Both the position numbers and the translations under genes were made by a program. From Variovorax beijingensis (GTDB taxonomy: Bacteria; Pseudomonadota; Gammaproteobacteria; Burkholderiales; Burkholderiaceae_C), in assembly GCF_007828835.1 (NCBI RefSeq), contig NZ_VIVL01000009.1, positions 186,001 through 250,000 of the forward strand: DNA of 64,000 nt. Reading direction: 5' to 3'. Position 1 is the stretch's first letter; every line of letters begins with the position of its first letter. Shown here piece by piece: positions 28,801 to 36,218 of the stretch. The notes under the pieces are model-generated. The model was not told the DNA's origin. It worked only from the letters and a program-made list of their open reading frames with translations, and made no database searches.

Positions 28801-29071
28801 GGCCGTGGAAGCGGTGCGCGAGGCCTGCCTCTTGCGCTTCCGGCCGATCCTCATGACCACGCTGGCCGCCGCGCTGGGTGCGCTGCCGCTGGCCATCGGC
28901 TTCGGCCAGGGCGCCGAGCTGCGCCAGCCGCTGGGCGTGGCGATCATCGGCGGCCTGATCGCGAGCCAGCTGCTCACGCTGCTGACGACGCCGGTGGTCT
29001 ACGTGCTGCTCGACAAGCTGCGCCGGCGCTCGGGCAACGAACGGCACCTGAGCCGCGCCGCAAGCATATGA
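25835..29071 (+). CDS. mdtC: RND multidrug efflux permease (MdtC type)
   Basis: A 1078-residue RND permease that starts within the stop codon of mdtB (ATGA overlap). It has the same helix 4 (GFVVDDAIVVLENTS) and helix 10 (IGIVKKNAILIIDFA) motifs. It is longer than MdtC of E. coli, mainly because of a Ser/Thr/Ala-rich insertion of about 50 residues near residues 773-826 in the second periplasmic loop. Forms the pump with MdtB, MdtA and the lipoprotein channel encoded downstream. Confidence 0.95.
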   Translation: MNLSRPFVERPIATVLLTIGIALAGIAAFFVLPVSPLPQVDFPTISVTASLSGASPSTMASSVATPLERRLGVIAGVNELTSTSSNGSTRISLQFDLKRNIDSAAREVQAAINAARADLPATLRSNPIYRKRNPTAAPIAILALTSRTRTPGQIYEAVSNIVSQKLSQVEGVGEVEIGGGSLPAVRVELEPFSLNRFGISSEDVRAAIQANNANRPKGAIENDERRLQIYTPSPGRHAVEYRDMVIAWRNGAAVRLGDVARVIDSVENTRTLGLFNGQPAVIVLVTQEPGANIIDTVDGVRELLPELRAQLPQDIEVQVASDRTNSIRASLREIEATLMISIALVVLVVGLFLRRARATIIPAVATVVSLLGTFGVMHLLGYSLNNLSLMALTVATGFVVDDAIVVLENTSRHIEAGMGRIEAALRGAREVGFTVLSISLSLVAVFIPLLFMDGQIGRLFREFAVTLSVAVLISLVISLTTTPMLCAMLLRAEEPGARPPGRLARMAESVYQWSLRTYAHSLDWALASKTVVMVVLLAVIGLNVYLFSAIPKGYFPEQDNGQLNAGLRADQSISSLALSEKLRQAVDIIHKDPAVDTVVGFAGGSRSGGGFMFVNLKPLSQRTEKTAAVINRLRPQLNQLTGLRVFLSPVQDLRMGGRSSNSTYQYTLKGDNLADLRTWTAKLADRLRQEPALTDVDSDQADNGVETYVDVDRDSAARLGVTSGAVDNALYNAYGQRSVATIYDELNQYSVIMEWAPRYQRAPVVLKDLYVPSTLTTSTSASGATTVSSLANTTDASTGTSTTTSANPGLRTASTGQALAANTTLMVPLSAIAKVSERAVPSSIDHQDTELASTVSFNLGEGVTLQDARRIVAQAEADIAMPVNVRGSFQGTALAAQQSQGQQLALILAAIVVIYIVLGVLYESLIHPITVLTTLPSAGVGAVLALLLFRMDFSIIALIGLFLLIGIVKKNAILIIDFALDAERARGISAVEAVREACLLRFRPILMTTLAAALGALPLAIGFGQGAELRQPLGVAIIGGLIASQLLTLLTTPVVYVLLDKLRRRSGNERHLSRAASI

Positions 29072-29165
29072 CCCACCCCCGTCCCTCGCTCACTTCGTGT
29101 AGCTCGACTCCCCCCTCAAGGGGGCAACACCAGCGGCCCGGCAAAGCCGGTTCCGCGGTGTTCCT
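29072..29165 (-). repeat. Dispersed GC-rich intergenic repeat, copy 1
   Basis: The bases right after the mdtC stop codon hold an element whose 43-base core (29120-29162) is exactly the reverse complement of 57850-57892 in this window. The core contains the hairpin CCGGCAAAGCCGG, and next to it lies a CCCCC/GGGGG stem. Similarity continues more loosely to the edge (CACTTCGTGT here against ACACGAAGTG there). Likely a REP-like or BIME-like intergenic element. It may act as a transcript-end hairpin between mdtC and the outer-membrane gene. Confidence 0.85.
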
Positions 29166-29230
29166 GGCCTGGGGCTGCGTGGTTTCAGCCGCCGCGGGCA
29201 AAGCGGTCGCGTGGTGAAAGACCCGGAAGA

Positions 29231-30739
29231 ATGAATGAAGCTGCCATGACACACCGACAACGCATCCTTTCGCATCTGCCCGGCAGGCTGTCCGCCCTGG
29301 CATTGGCCGCTGTGCTGGCCGGCTGCGCCGTAGGGCCCGCCTACGAAGTACCAACCTCGGCCGCACCCGCCGGCTGGAAGGAGCAGAAGACCGCCGAGGG
29401 CTGGCTGCCCGCCGCGCCGGCCGATGCGCTCGACCGCGGCGAATGGTGGAAGCTTTTCGGCGACGCCACGCTCGACGAGCTGGCCGCCCGCGTGCAGGTG
29501 TCGAACCAGAACATCGCCGCGGCCGTGGCCAACTACGCACAGGCCCAGGCGCTGGTGCGGGGCGAGCGGGCCGCGCTGTTTCCCACGGTGTCGCTCGACG
29601 GCAGCGGCCGGCGCAGCGGCAACGTCGGCGGCACCAGCAATGCGTCCAATGCCTTTTCGGCGACGCTGGGCGTCGACTGGGCGCCCGATGTGTGGGGGCG
29701 TCTGCGGCAGGCCGTGAGCAGCGCGCAGGCCAATGCACAGGCCAGCGAGGCCGACCTGGCGTCGGCGCGGCTGTCGGCCGTCGGCGACCTGGCCACCAAC
29801 TACTTTTCGCTGCGCGAGGCCGATGCCGAGATCGTGCTGCTCGACCAGACCATCGAGGGCTACCAGCGCGCCTTCGAGATCACGAGCAACCGCTACAAGG
29901 CCGGCATTGCCGCGCAGACCGACGTGTTGCAGGCGCAGACCCAACTCGTGAGCGCACAGGCCGAACGCGTGGGCCTGCAGCGCACCCGGGCCACGCTGGA
30001 GCATGCCATTGCCATGCTGGTGGGCGTGGCGCCGGCCGATTTCAGCCTGCCCCCGGCGCAGTGGACGCCCACGGTGCCCGGCATTCCTACGGGCGTGCCT
30101 TCCACGCTGCTGCAGCGCCGGCCGGACATTGCGGCGGCCGAGCGCGCGGTGGCCGCGGCCAACGCGCAGATCGGCATTGCGCGTTCGGCGTACTTCCCCA
30201 ACTTCGGCCTCAGCGCCTCGGTGGGCAGCAGCGCGAGCCGGGTGAAAGACCTGTTCAACGCATCCAATACGCTGTGGGCGCTGGGCCTGTCGGTGGCGCA
30301 GGTGGTGTTCGATGCGGGTGCGATCGGCGCCAGCGTCGATTCGGCCAAGGCGGCCCACGAAGCCAGCGTGGCGCGCTACCGCCAGACCGTGCTCACCGCC
30401 TTCCAGGCGGTGGAAGACCAGCTCACCGCAGGCGCCGCACTGGCGCAGCAGGAAGGCCTGCGGCGCGAAGCCTCGGCCGCAGCCGACAAGACCGAACAGC
30501 AACTGCTCAACCGCTATCGCGCGGCCCAGGTGAGCTACACCGAGGTCGTCACGGCGCAGGCCGCCGCCCTCGGCGCGCGGCGCACGCTGGTGCAGTTGCA
30601 GGTGAATCGCCAGACCGCCGCGGTGGCGCTGATCCAGGCCCTGGGCGGCGGCTGGCAAGCCGGCTCGACGGGCGAAACCTTGTCGTCCGCGCCGCCGACG
30701 GCGCAGGCTGCCCCTTCTCCGCAGAGCGGAGTGAAGTAG
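29231..30739 (+). CDS. RND efflux outer-membrane lipoprotein (NodT/OprM type)
   Basis: A 502-residue TolC-like channel subunit with a lipoprotein signal (lipobox LAGC followed by AVGPAYEVP). The mature part carries two outer-membrane-efflux repeats, with the family stretches STLLQRRPDIAAAERAVAAANAQIGIARSAYFP (split across two helices) and LFNASNTLWALGLSVAQVVFDAG. An alternative start at 29246 (MTHRQRIL) would give a more usual signal peptide. It completes an MdtABC-type tripartite pump. The Pro/Ser-rich C-terminal tail is probably disordered. Confidence 0.93.
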   Translation: MNEAAMTHRQRILSHLPGRLSALALAAVLAGCAVGPAYEVPTSAAPAGWKEQKTAEGWLPAAPADALDRGEWWKLFGDATLDELAARVQVSNQNIAAAVANYAQAQALVRGERAALFPTVSLDGSGRRSGNVGGTSNASNAFSATLGVDWAPDVWGRLRQAVSSAQANAQASEADLASARLSAVGDLATNYFSLREADAEIVLLDQTIEGYQRAFEITSNRYKAGIAAQTDVLQAQTQLVSAQAERVGLQRTRATLEHAIAMLVGVAPADFSLPPAQWTPTVPGIPTGVPSTLLQRRPDIAAAERAVAAANAQIGIARSAYFPNFGLSASVGSSASRVKDLFNASNTLWALGLSVAQVVFDAGAIGASVDSAKAAHEASVARYRQTVLTAFQAVEDQLTAGAALAQQEGLRREASAAADKTEQQLLNRYRAAQVSYTEVVTAQAAALGARRTLVQLQVNRQTAAVALIQALGGGWQAGSTGETLSSAPPTAQAAPSPQSGVK

Positions 30740-30829
30740 CTGCCCGGGGAGGGGCGGCTGCCCCGTCCCCCTCAGCCCCGCTGCGCCAGGCGCGCGGGGC
30801 CGCTTCTCACGACGCGATCGCCTGCGCGC

Positions 30830-31195
30830 TCAATGCGCGTGGCGATCCATGCTCCCGCCGAGGTAGTCCTTGTCGGTGACAAGCACCCACAGCGCGAGCA
30901 CCAGGATGGCCGCAGCCACGAGCACCGCGTTGACCATCGCCTTCTCCACGGTGGCAAAGCCGAGCACCCAGGGTGACACGGCCAGCCAGATGGCGAGCGC
31001 GCCTTCGGTCCACTCTTCCCATGCACGCGGTACCAGCGTTGCGCCCAGCGCCACGGCGCCCAGCAGGACACCCGTCGCCACTGCGCTCCACATCGCGGCT
31101 GTGACGCCCTGGAAGCCCAGGACCCAAGGCGAGATGATCAGCCACGCGCCCAGGGCGACGTTGACCGGATCTTGCCAATGCTTCACTTGCTTCAT
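30830..31195 (-). CDS. SPW repeat membrane protein
   Basis: A 121-residue protein with four membrane helices arranged as two SPW repeats; the signature SPWVLGF occurs twice (near residues 24-30 and 78-84). The start at 31195 is favoured because AGGAGG lies 8 bases upstream; two further in-frame ATGs are closer to or beyond that site. The family has no known function. Divergent neighbour none; the RpiR gene upstream is on the same strand. Confidence 0.88.
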   Translation of the reverse strand: MKQVKHWQDPVNVALGAWLIISPWVLGFQGVTAAMWSAVATGVLLGAVALGATLVPRAWEEWTEGALAIWLAVSPWVLGFATVEKAMVNAVLVAAAILVLALWVLVTDKDYLGGSMDRHAH

Positions 31196-31304
31196 GGTCA
31201 TTACCTCCTGTCGCGACACACAACCGCGACAGCGGTTGGACCGCGCCGATCCGGCGGGGTTCCGCGATGCGGCACTGCAGCATGCAATCGGATCCGATCT
31301 GTGC

Positions 31305-32171
31305 CTAGCCCCCGCGCGCCACCGGCGCCACCAGATAGGCGCCCGACTCGAACAATTGCGCCTCGGCCTGGTCGATGCGCCGGATCACCGGCTTGCCCGC
31401 GCGGCTCGCGAGCAACTCGACCAGTGCTTCGGTCACGGCCACGCCAGCCGCCACCGAGGGAAAGAACGAGGGGCTGTTGATCGTGAAGAGCAGCGTTTCG
31501 TCCGCCAGCAGCGACAGCGGCGAAGCCACGCTGTCTGTGATGGCCACGATGCGGCAGCCGGCGGCCCGGGCCGCCTCGGCCACCTGCAGCGCCTCGCGCG
31601 AGTAGGGCATGAAGCTGGCCACCACCAGTGCGTCGCCCTTGGCGAAGGCGCGCTGCTGCATTTCGAGCGAACCGCCCTGGCCATCGACCAGGTGCACGCT
31701 GGCGCGGAAGAGCCGGTAGACGTAGACGAACGAGAACGCGATCGGAAAGCAGGCCCTGAAACCCGCCGCATGCACCGCGGGAGCCTTCTCGATCAGCGCG
31801 CAGGCCTTTTGCAGCGCCTGCTCGCTCTGCTGGTGCGTGGCTTCCAGGTTGCGGCGCTGCACCTCGAACATCTCGGCCGTGAGGCTGCGGTCCTGCGCGC
31901 GGCCGATGAGCTGCTTGGCGCGCCCGCCGTAGGTTTCGCTGCCCAGGCCCATGTCGCCGGCAAAGGCTTCCTTGAGCTGCGGCCAGCCCGCATAGCCCAG
32001 GTGCTGCGCAAAGCGCACCAGCGTGGCGGGCGTGCTCTGCGCGCGCGTGCCCACGCTGCGCATCGAGGCGGTCACCACCTCGTTGGGATGGTCGAGCACA
32101 TAGCGCGCCACCTGTTGCAGCGCGGGGCTCAGTTCGTTGAAACGCTGGCGGATCTGCTCTCTGGCGCCCAT
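31305..32171 (-). CDS. MurR/RpiR family transcriptional regulator
   Basis: A 288-residue regulator: N-terminal RpiR helix-turn-helix (residues 1-77, with VVTASMRSVGTRAQSTPATL) and a C-terminal SIS domain (about 120-265, GDALVVASFMPYSREALQVAEAARAAGCRIVAITD) that usually binds phosphosugars. It is divergent from an aminotransferase / glutamate-type binding protein / racemase-like operon and shares with it a region rich in GGAAC boxes, so it probably controls that operon and itself. A longer in-frame start at 32303 would run through those boxes and is unlikely. Confidence 0.92.
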   Translation of the reverse strand: MGAREQIRQRFNELSPALQQVARYVLDHPNEVVTASMRSVGTRAQSTPATLVRFAQHLGYAGWPQLKEAFAGDMGLGSETYGGRAKQLIGRAQDRSLTAEMFEVQRRNLEATHQQSEQALQKACALIEKAPAVHAAGFRACFPIAFSFVYVYRLFRASVHLVDGQGGSLEMQQRAFAKGDALVVASFMPYSREALQVAEAARAAGCRIVAITDSVASPLSLLADETLLFTINSPSFFPSVAAGVAVTEALVELLASRAGKPVIRRIDQAEAQLFESGAYLVAPVARGG

Positions 32172-32198
32172 GGCGGTGTCTCTCTTCTGGCGGTCGTT

Positions 32199-32282
32199 GG
32201 AACGAATGTACCGGACGTGGGACGACGGAACAGTTGACGGAACAAATGTTCCAGATAACAATATCGTGGAAACGTTAGTTCC
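32199..32282. promoter_or_regulatory. Putative RpiR operator cluster (GGAAC boxes)
   Basis: Between the two divergent starts, GGAACAAATGTTCC (32239-32252) is a perfect inverted repeat (GGAACA-AA-TGTTCC). A near copy, GGAACGAATGTACC, lies at 32199-32212. A third element, GGAAACGTTAGTTCC, lies at 32268-32282, and a half-site GGAACA starts at 32228. The repeated spacing and the adjoining RpiR gene suggest autoregulation and control of the divergent operon. Confidence 0.65.
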
Positions 32283-32308
32283 AAACACGATTCCGCCGGC
32301 CACCCGTC

Positions 32309-33643
32309 ATGACGCACGTCTTCCACCGCCACCTTCGCCACACCCCGCCGGTTGCCGCCGGCTCCAGCGGCATGTTCATCCGCGATGCCGAAGGGCGCGA
32401 ATACCTCGACGCCTCGGGCGGCGCGGCCGTGTCTTCGCTCGGCCACGCGCACCCCGAGGTGCTGGCCGCCATGCATGCGCAGCTCGACCGGCTGGCGTAT
32501 GCGCACACCAGTTTCTTCACCAGCGAAGTGGCCGAGCAGCTGGCCGACGAGCTGGTCGCTTCCGCCCCCGAGGGCATGAGCCACGTGTACCTGGTGAGCG
32601 GCGGCTCCGAGGCGGTGGAGGCGGCGCTCAAGATGGCGCGGCAGTATTTCGTCGAGACCGGCCAGCCGCAGCGCACGCACTTCATCGCGCGCCGCCAGAG
32701 CTACCACGGCAACACACTGGGCGCGCTGGCCGTGGGCGGCAACGCGTGGCGGCGCGAGCCGTTCGCGCCCATCCTGGTGCCGGCCACCCATGTGGCGCCG
32801 TGCTATCCGTACCGCGAGCAGCGTGCCGATGAGAGCGCCGAGCAGTACGGCCTGCGGCTCGCGGCCGAGCTCGAAGCAGCCATCCTCGCGCAGGGCGCCG
32901 ACCGCGTGATCGCCTTCGTGGCCGAAACGGTGGGCGGTGCCACGGCCGGCGTGCTCACGCCCGTGCCGGGCTACTTCAAGGCGGTGCGCGCGGTGTGCGA
33001 CAAATACGGCGTGCTGCTGATCCTCGACGAGGTGATGTGCGGCATGGGCCGCACGGGTTCGCTGCACGCCTGCGAGCAGGAGGGCGTGGTGCCCGACCTC
33101 ATCACCATCGCCAAGGGCCTGGGCGGCGGCTACCAGCCGGTGGGCGCGGTGCTCGCGCAGCGCAGGATCGTCGAGGCCATGTCGAAGGGCAGCGGCTTCT
33201 TCCAGCATGGCCACACCTACCTCGGCCATCCGATGGCCTGCGCGGCGGCGCTCGCGGTGCAGCAGGTGATCCGGCGCGACGGCCTGGTCGCCAAGGTGCG
33301 CGAAGACGGCGCAGCCTTCGGCGCGATGCTGGCCGAGGCGCTCGGCGGCCACGCGCATGTGGGCGACATCCGCGGCCGCGGCTTCTTCTGGGGCATCGAG
33401 CTGGTGGCCGACCGCGCGAGCAAGGCACCGTTCGATCCGGCGCTGAAGGTCCATGCGCTGGTCAAGAAGGAAGCCATGGCGTGCGGCCTGCTGTGCTACC
33501 CCTTCGGCGGCACGGTCGATGGCCGGCAGGGCGACCACGTGCTGCTCGCGCCGCCCTTCATTGCCACGCGGCAGCAGCTGCAGGACATCGCGGCCCGCCT
33601 CGCGGCTTCCATCGATGCGGTGACGCGCGCCGCCGCGCGCTGA
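32309..33643 (+). CDS. Class III aminotransferase (PLP-dependent)
   Basis: A 444-residue fold-type I aminotransferase. The PLP lysine is in LITIAKGLGGGYQPVGA, and the cofactor-binding Asp in LLILDEVMCGMGRTG. The N-terminal GMFIRDAEGREYLDASGG pattern is that of omega-amino-acid:pyruvate or ornithine-type class III enzymes. It heads an operon with a glutamate/aspartate-type binding protein and a racemase-family protein, so an amino acid or amine is the likely substrate. The amino donor cannot be specified. Confidence 0.92.
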   Translation: MTHVFHRHLRHTPPVAAGSSGMFIRDAEGREYLDASGGAAVSSLGHAHPEVLAAMHAQLDRLAYAHTSFFTSEVAEQLADELVASAPEGMSHVYLVSGGSEAVEAALKMARQYFVETGQPQRTHFIARRQSYHGNTLGALAVGGNAWRREPFAPILVPATHVAPCYPYREQRADESAEQYGLRLAAELEAAILAQGADRVIAFVAETVGGATAGVLTPVPGYFKAVRAVCDKYGVLLILDEVMCGMGRTGSLHACEQEGVVPDLITIAKGLGGGYQPVGAVLAQRRIVEAMSKGSGFFQHGHTYLGHPMACAAALAVQQVIRRDGLVAKVREDGAAFGAMLAEALGGHAHVGDIRGRGFFWGIELVADRASKAPFDPALKVHALVKKEAMACGLLCYPFGGTVDGRQGDHVLLAPPFIATRQQLQDIAARLAASIDAVTRAAAR

Positions 33644-33704
33644 TCCTTTCGTTGCCGATTTTCTTTCGTCTGTTTTCTTCAACGCCGTTCCGAGGAGCGC
33701 TTCC

Positions 33705-34619
33705 ATGCCCAAGCTTCGTCTGCCGATCCCTTTCGGTGCTGCCGCTCTCGCGGTGGCCTTTGCCGCCCTGTTGCCGCACGCAGCCGCGCAGGCCCAGGAG
33801 AACGACACGCTCGCCAAGATCAAGGCGAGCGGCGCCATCACCTTCGGCTACCGCGAGTCGTCGTTCGGCTTCTCCTACCTCGACGGCAACCTGAAGCCGG
33901 TGGGCTACAGCATCGAGATCTGCAACCGCATCGTCGAGGCGGTGAAGACCGAGTTCAAGCTGCCGGCCATCGAGATCAAGTACCAGGCCGTGACCTCGGC
34001 CAACCGCATTCCGCTGGTGCAGAACGGCACGGTGGACATCGAGTGCGGCTCCACCACCAACCTGGTCGAGCGCCAGAAGCAGGTGGCGTTCTCGCCCGAC
34101 ATCTTCCGCTACAACGTGCGCATGCTGGTGAAGGCCGATTCGGGCATCAGGAGCATTGCCGACCTGCAGGGCAAGACGGTGGCCACCACCACGGGCACCA
34201 CCTCGTTCCGCCTGCTGCGCGAGGCCGACAAGGGCCGCAACCTCGAGGTGAACAACCTGGGCGGCAAGGACCACAGCGATTCCTTCCTGCTGGTGGAAAG
34301 CGGCCGTGCGCAGGCCTTCGTGCTCGACGACATCCTGCTGGCCGGCCAGATCGCGAATGCGCGTAATCCGAAGGACTTCATCATCACCGGCGAGAGCCTG
34401 CGCACCGAGAACCAGTCGCTCATGTTCCGCAAGGACGATCCGGCCTTCAAGGCACTGGTGGACCGCGTGGTGTCGGGCATGATGAAGTCGGGCGAGATGG
34501 AAAAGCTCTACAACAAGTGGTTCATGTCGCCGATTCCGCCCAAGGGCATCAACATCAACTACCCGCTCAATGCCGAGACGAAGGAGGCCTTTGCCAACCC
34601 CTCGTCCAAGGGCATCTGA
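33705..34619 (+). CDS. Amino acid ABC transporter substrate-binding protein (GltI type)
   Basis: A 304-residue periplasmic binding protein with a signal peptide (ending AAAQAQ, about residue 30). The N-terminal SGAITFGYRESSFGFSYLD and the TNLVERQKQVAFSP and KTVATTTGTTSFRLLRE segments are those of glutamate/aspartate binding proteins. No permease or ATPase gene is in the operon, so it must use a transporter encoded elsewhere. GAGGAG lies 8 bases before the ATG. Confidence 0.92.
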   Translation: MPKLRLPIPFGAAALAVAFAALLPHAAAQAQENDTLAKIKASGAITFGYRESSFGFSYLDGNLKPVGYSIEICNRIVEAVKTEFKLPAIEIKYQAVTSANRIPLVQNGTVDIECGSTTNLVERQKQVAFSPDIFRYNVRMLVKADSGIRSIADLQGKTVATTTGTTSFRLLREADKGRNLEVNNLGGKDHSDSFLLVESGRAQAFVLDDILLAGQIANARNPKDFIITGESLRTENQSLMFRKDDPAFKALVDRVVSGMMKSGEMEKLYNKWFMSPIPPKGININYPLNAETKEAFANPSSKGI

Positions 34620-34632
34620 CCAATCCTGCCGC

Positions 34633-35286
34633 ATGACCCGCATCGCCCTGATCCACGCCCTCTCGCACTCGGTTGCGCCCATCAACGCCGCCTTCGAGCG
34701 CGACTGGCCCGAGGCCGTGCGCATGAACCTGCTGGACGACAGCCTCTCGGCCGACCTCGCGCGCAACGGCCGCGGGCTCGACGCGGCGATGCATGCGCGC
34801 TTTCAGCAACTCGCGCAGTACGCGGTCGACACGGGTGCCGAAGGCATCCTCTTCACCTGCTCGGCCTTCGGGCCCTGCATCGAGGCGGTGGCGCGGCGGC
34901 ATGCGGGCATGCCGGTGCTCAAGCCCAACGAGGCGATGGTGGCGGAGGCCGCGCAAGGGCAGGGCCGCCTCGGGCTCATCGCCACCTTCGCGGCCACGCT
35001 GGTATCGATGCCACCGGAGTTTCCGGCCGGCACCGCACTCGAGCCCGTGCTGGCCGAAGGCGCGCTCGACGCGCTCAACGCCGGCGACACGCAGCGGCAC
35101 GACGCGCTGATCGCCGCCCAGGCGGTGGCGCTGCGCGAGCGCGGCTGCACGCGCATTGCGCTCGCGCAGTTCAGCATGGCGCGCGCGCGCGCCGCCTGCG
35201 AAGAGGCCAGCGGCCTGCCGATACTCACCACCGTCGACAGTGCGGTGCGGGCCCTGCGGCTGCGCACGAATCAAGCTGCGCGATAA
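34633..35286 (+). CDS. Aspartate/glutamate racemase superfamily protein lacking the second Cys
   Basis: A 217-residue two-lobed protein of the Asp/Glu racemase superfamily. The first catalytic Cys is present in EGILFTCSAFGP (near residue 76). The position of the second, normally in a LACTG-like motif, reads IALAQFSMAR with no Cys. Two-base racemisation therefore looks unlikely; a lyase, decarboxylase or isomerase role using one Cys is possible. Third gene of the aminotransferase operon, 13 bases after the binding protein. Confidence 0.82.
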   Translation: MTRIALIHALSHSVAPINAAFERDWPEAVRMNLLDDSLSADLARNGRGLDAAMHARFQQLAQYAVDTGAEGILFTCSAFGPCIEAVARRHAGMPVLKPNEAMVAEAAQGQGRLGLIATFAATLVSMPPEFPAGTALEPVLAEGALDALNAGDTQRHDALIAAQAVALRERGCTRIALAQFSMARARAACEEASGLPILTTVDSAVRALRLRTNQAAR

Positions 35287-35366
35287 AGCCCGCGGATGCC
35301 AGGGGCCAGCTGAACCTGGCCTGACTCGATGCCTCGCCATAATTGCTGCTCTTTAAAGGAGTAAGC

Positions 35367-36191
35367 GTGGACATCGTTTTGCTGGTGAAGGCCGCCATCA
35401 TGGGCATCGTCGAGGGGCTGACCGAGTTTCTGCCCATCTCGTCGACGGGACATCTGATTCTTGCAGGCTCGCTGCTCGGCTTCGACGACGACAAGGCGAA
35501 GGTGTTCGACATTGCCATCCAGACCGGTGCGATCTTCGCGGTGATCCTGGTGTACTGGCAGAAGATCCATTCCACCGTGGTGGCGCTGCCGAGGCAGCCC
35601 AAGGCAAGGCGCCTCGCGCTCAACGTGGTCATCGGATTTCTCCCCGCCGTGGTGCTTGGGCTGGTGTTCGGCAAGATGATCAAGGCGCACCTCTTCACCC
35701 CGGTGGTCGTGGCCAGCACCTTCATCATCGGCGGCTTCATCATCCTGTGGGCCGAGAAGCGGCCGCCAGGCTCGGTGCGCATCGAGCATGTCGACGACAT
35801 GACGATGTGGGACGCGCTCAAGGTCGGCCTGGTGCAGTGCTTCGCGATGATTCCGGGCACCAGCCGCAGCGGCTCGACCATCATCGGCGGCATGCTGCTC
35901 GGCCTGTCGCGCCAGGCGGCCACCGACTTTTCGTTCTTCCTGGCCATCCCGACGCTGATCGGCGCCGGTGCCTACAGCCTCTACAAGGAACGCGCGCTGC
36001 TGTCGGTGGCCGACATTCCGCTGTTCGCCGTGGGGCTGGTGTTTTCCTTCATCAGCGCCTGGCTCTGCGTGCGCTGGCTGCTGAAGTACATCAGCACGCA
36101 CGACTTCATTCCCTTTGCCTGGTACCGCATCGCCTTCGGCATCGTGGTGCTGGCCACGGCCTGGACCGGCACGGTGGTCTGGGCGGAATAG
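35367..36191 (+). CDS. uppP: Undecaprenyl-diphosphatase (UppP/BacA)
   Basis: A 274-residue membrane enzyme with about eight helices. The catalytic motifs are EGLTEFLPISSTGHLIL near the start and the PGTSRSGSTI loop. It recycles undecaprenyl pyrophosphate for cell-wall synthesis, and overproduction gives bacitracin resistance. A GTG start at 35367 is chosen: AAAGGAG ends 5 bases before it, whereas the in-frame ATG at 35343 would place that site inside the gene. Confidence 0.95.
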   Translation: MDIVLLVKAAIMGIVEGLTEFLPISSTGHLILAGSLLGFDDDKAKVFDIAIQTGAIFAVILVYWQKIHSTVVALPRQPKARRLALNVVIGFLPAVVLGLVFGKMIKAHLFTPVVVASTFIIGGFIILWAEKRPPGSVRIEHVDDMTMWDALKVGLVQCFAMIPGTSRSGSTIIGGMLLGLSRQAATDFSFFLAIPTLIGAGAYSLYKERALLSVADIPLFAVGLVFSFISAWLCVRWLLKYISTHDFIPFAWYRIAFGIVVLATAWTGTVVWAE

Positions 36192-36218
36192 GAACAGGCG
36201 CAGCGGCTGTCCCGGCGC

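Noticed and set aside
22530..29047. Very long open frames on the minus strand opposite the two RND permease genes (over 1000 codons each).
   Set aside because: They are shadows caused by high GC codon use: their translations are His/Arg/Gly/Ala-rich, with no recognisable domain, while the plus-strand frames are clear RND permeases.
30740..30810. GGGGC/GCCCC stems after the outer-membrane lipoprotein gene as a terminator.
   Set aside because: Several G/C-rich stems can form but there is no T run and no single stable structure, so I did not list it.
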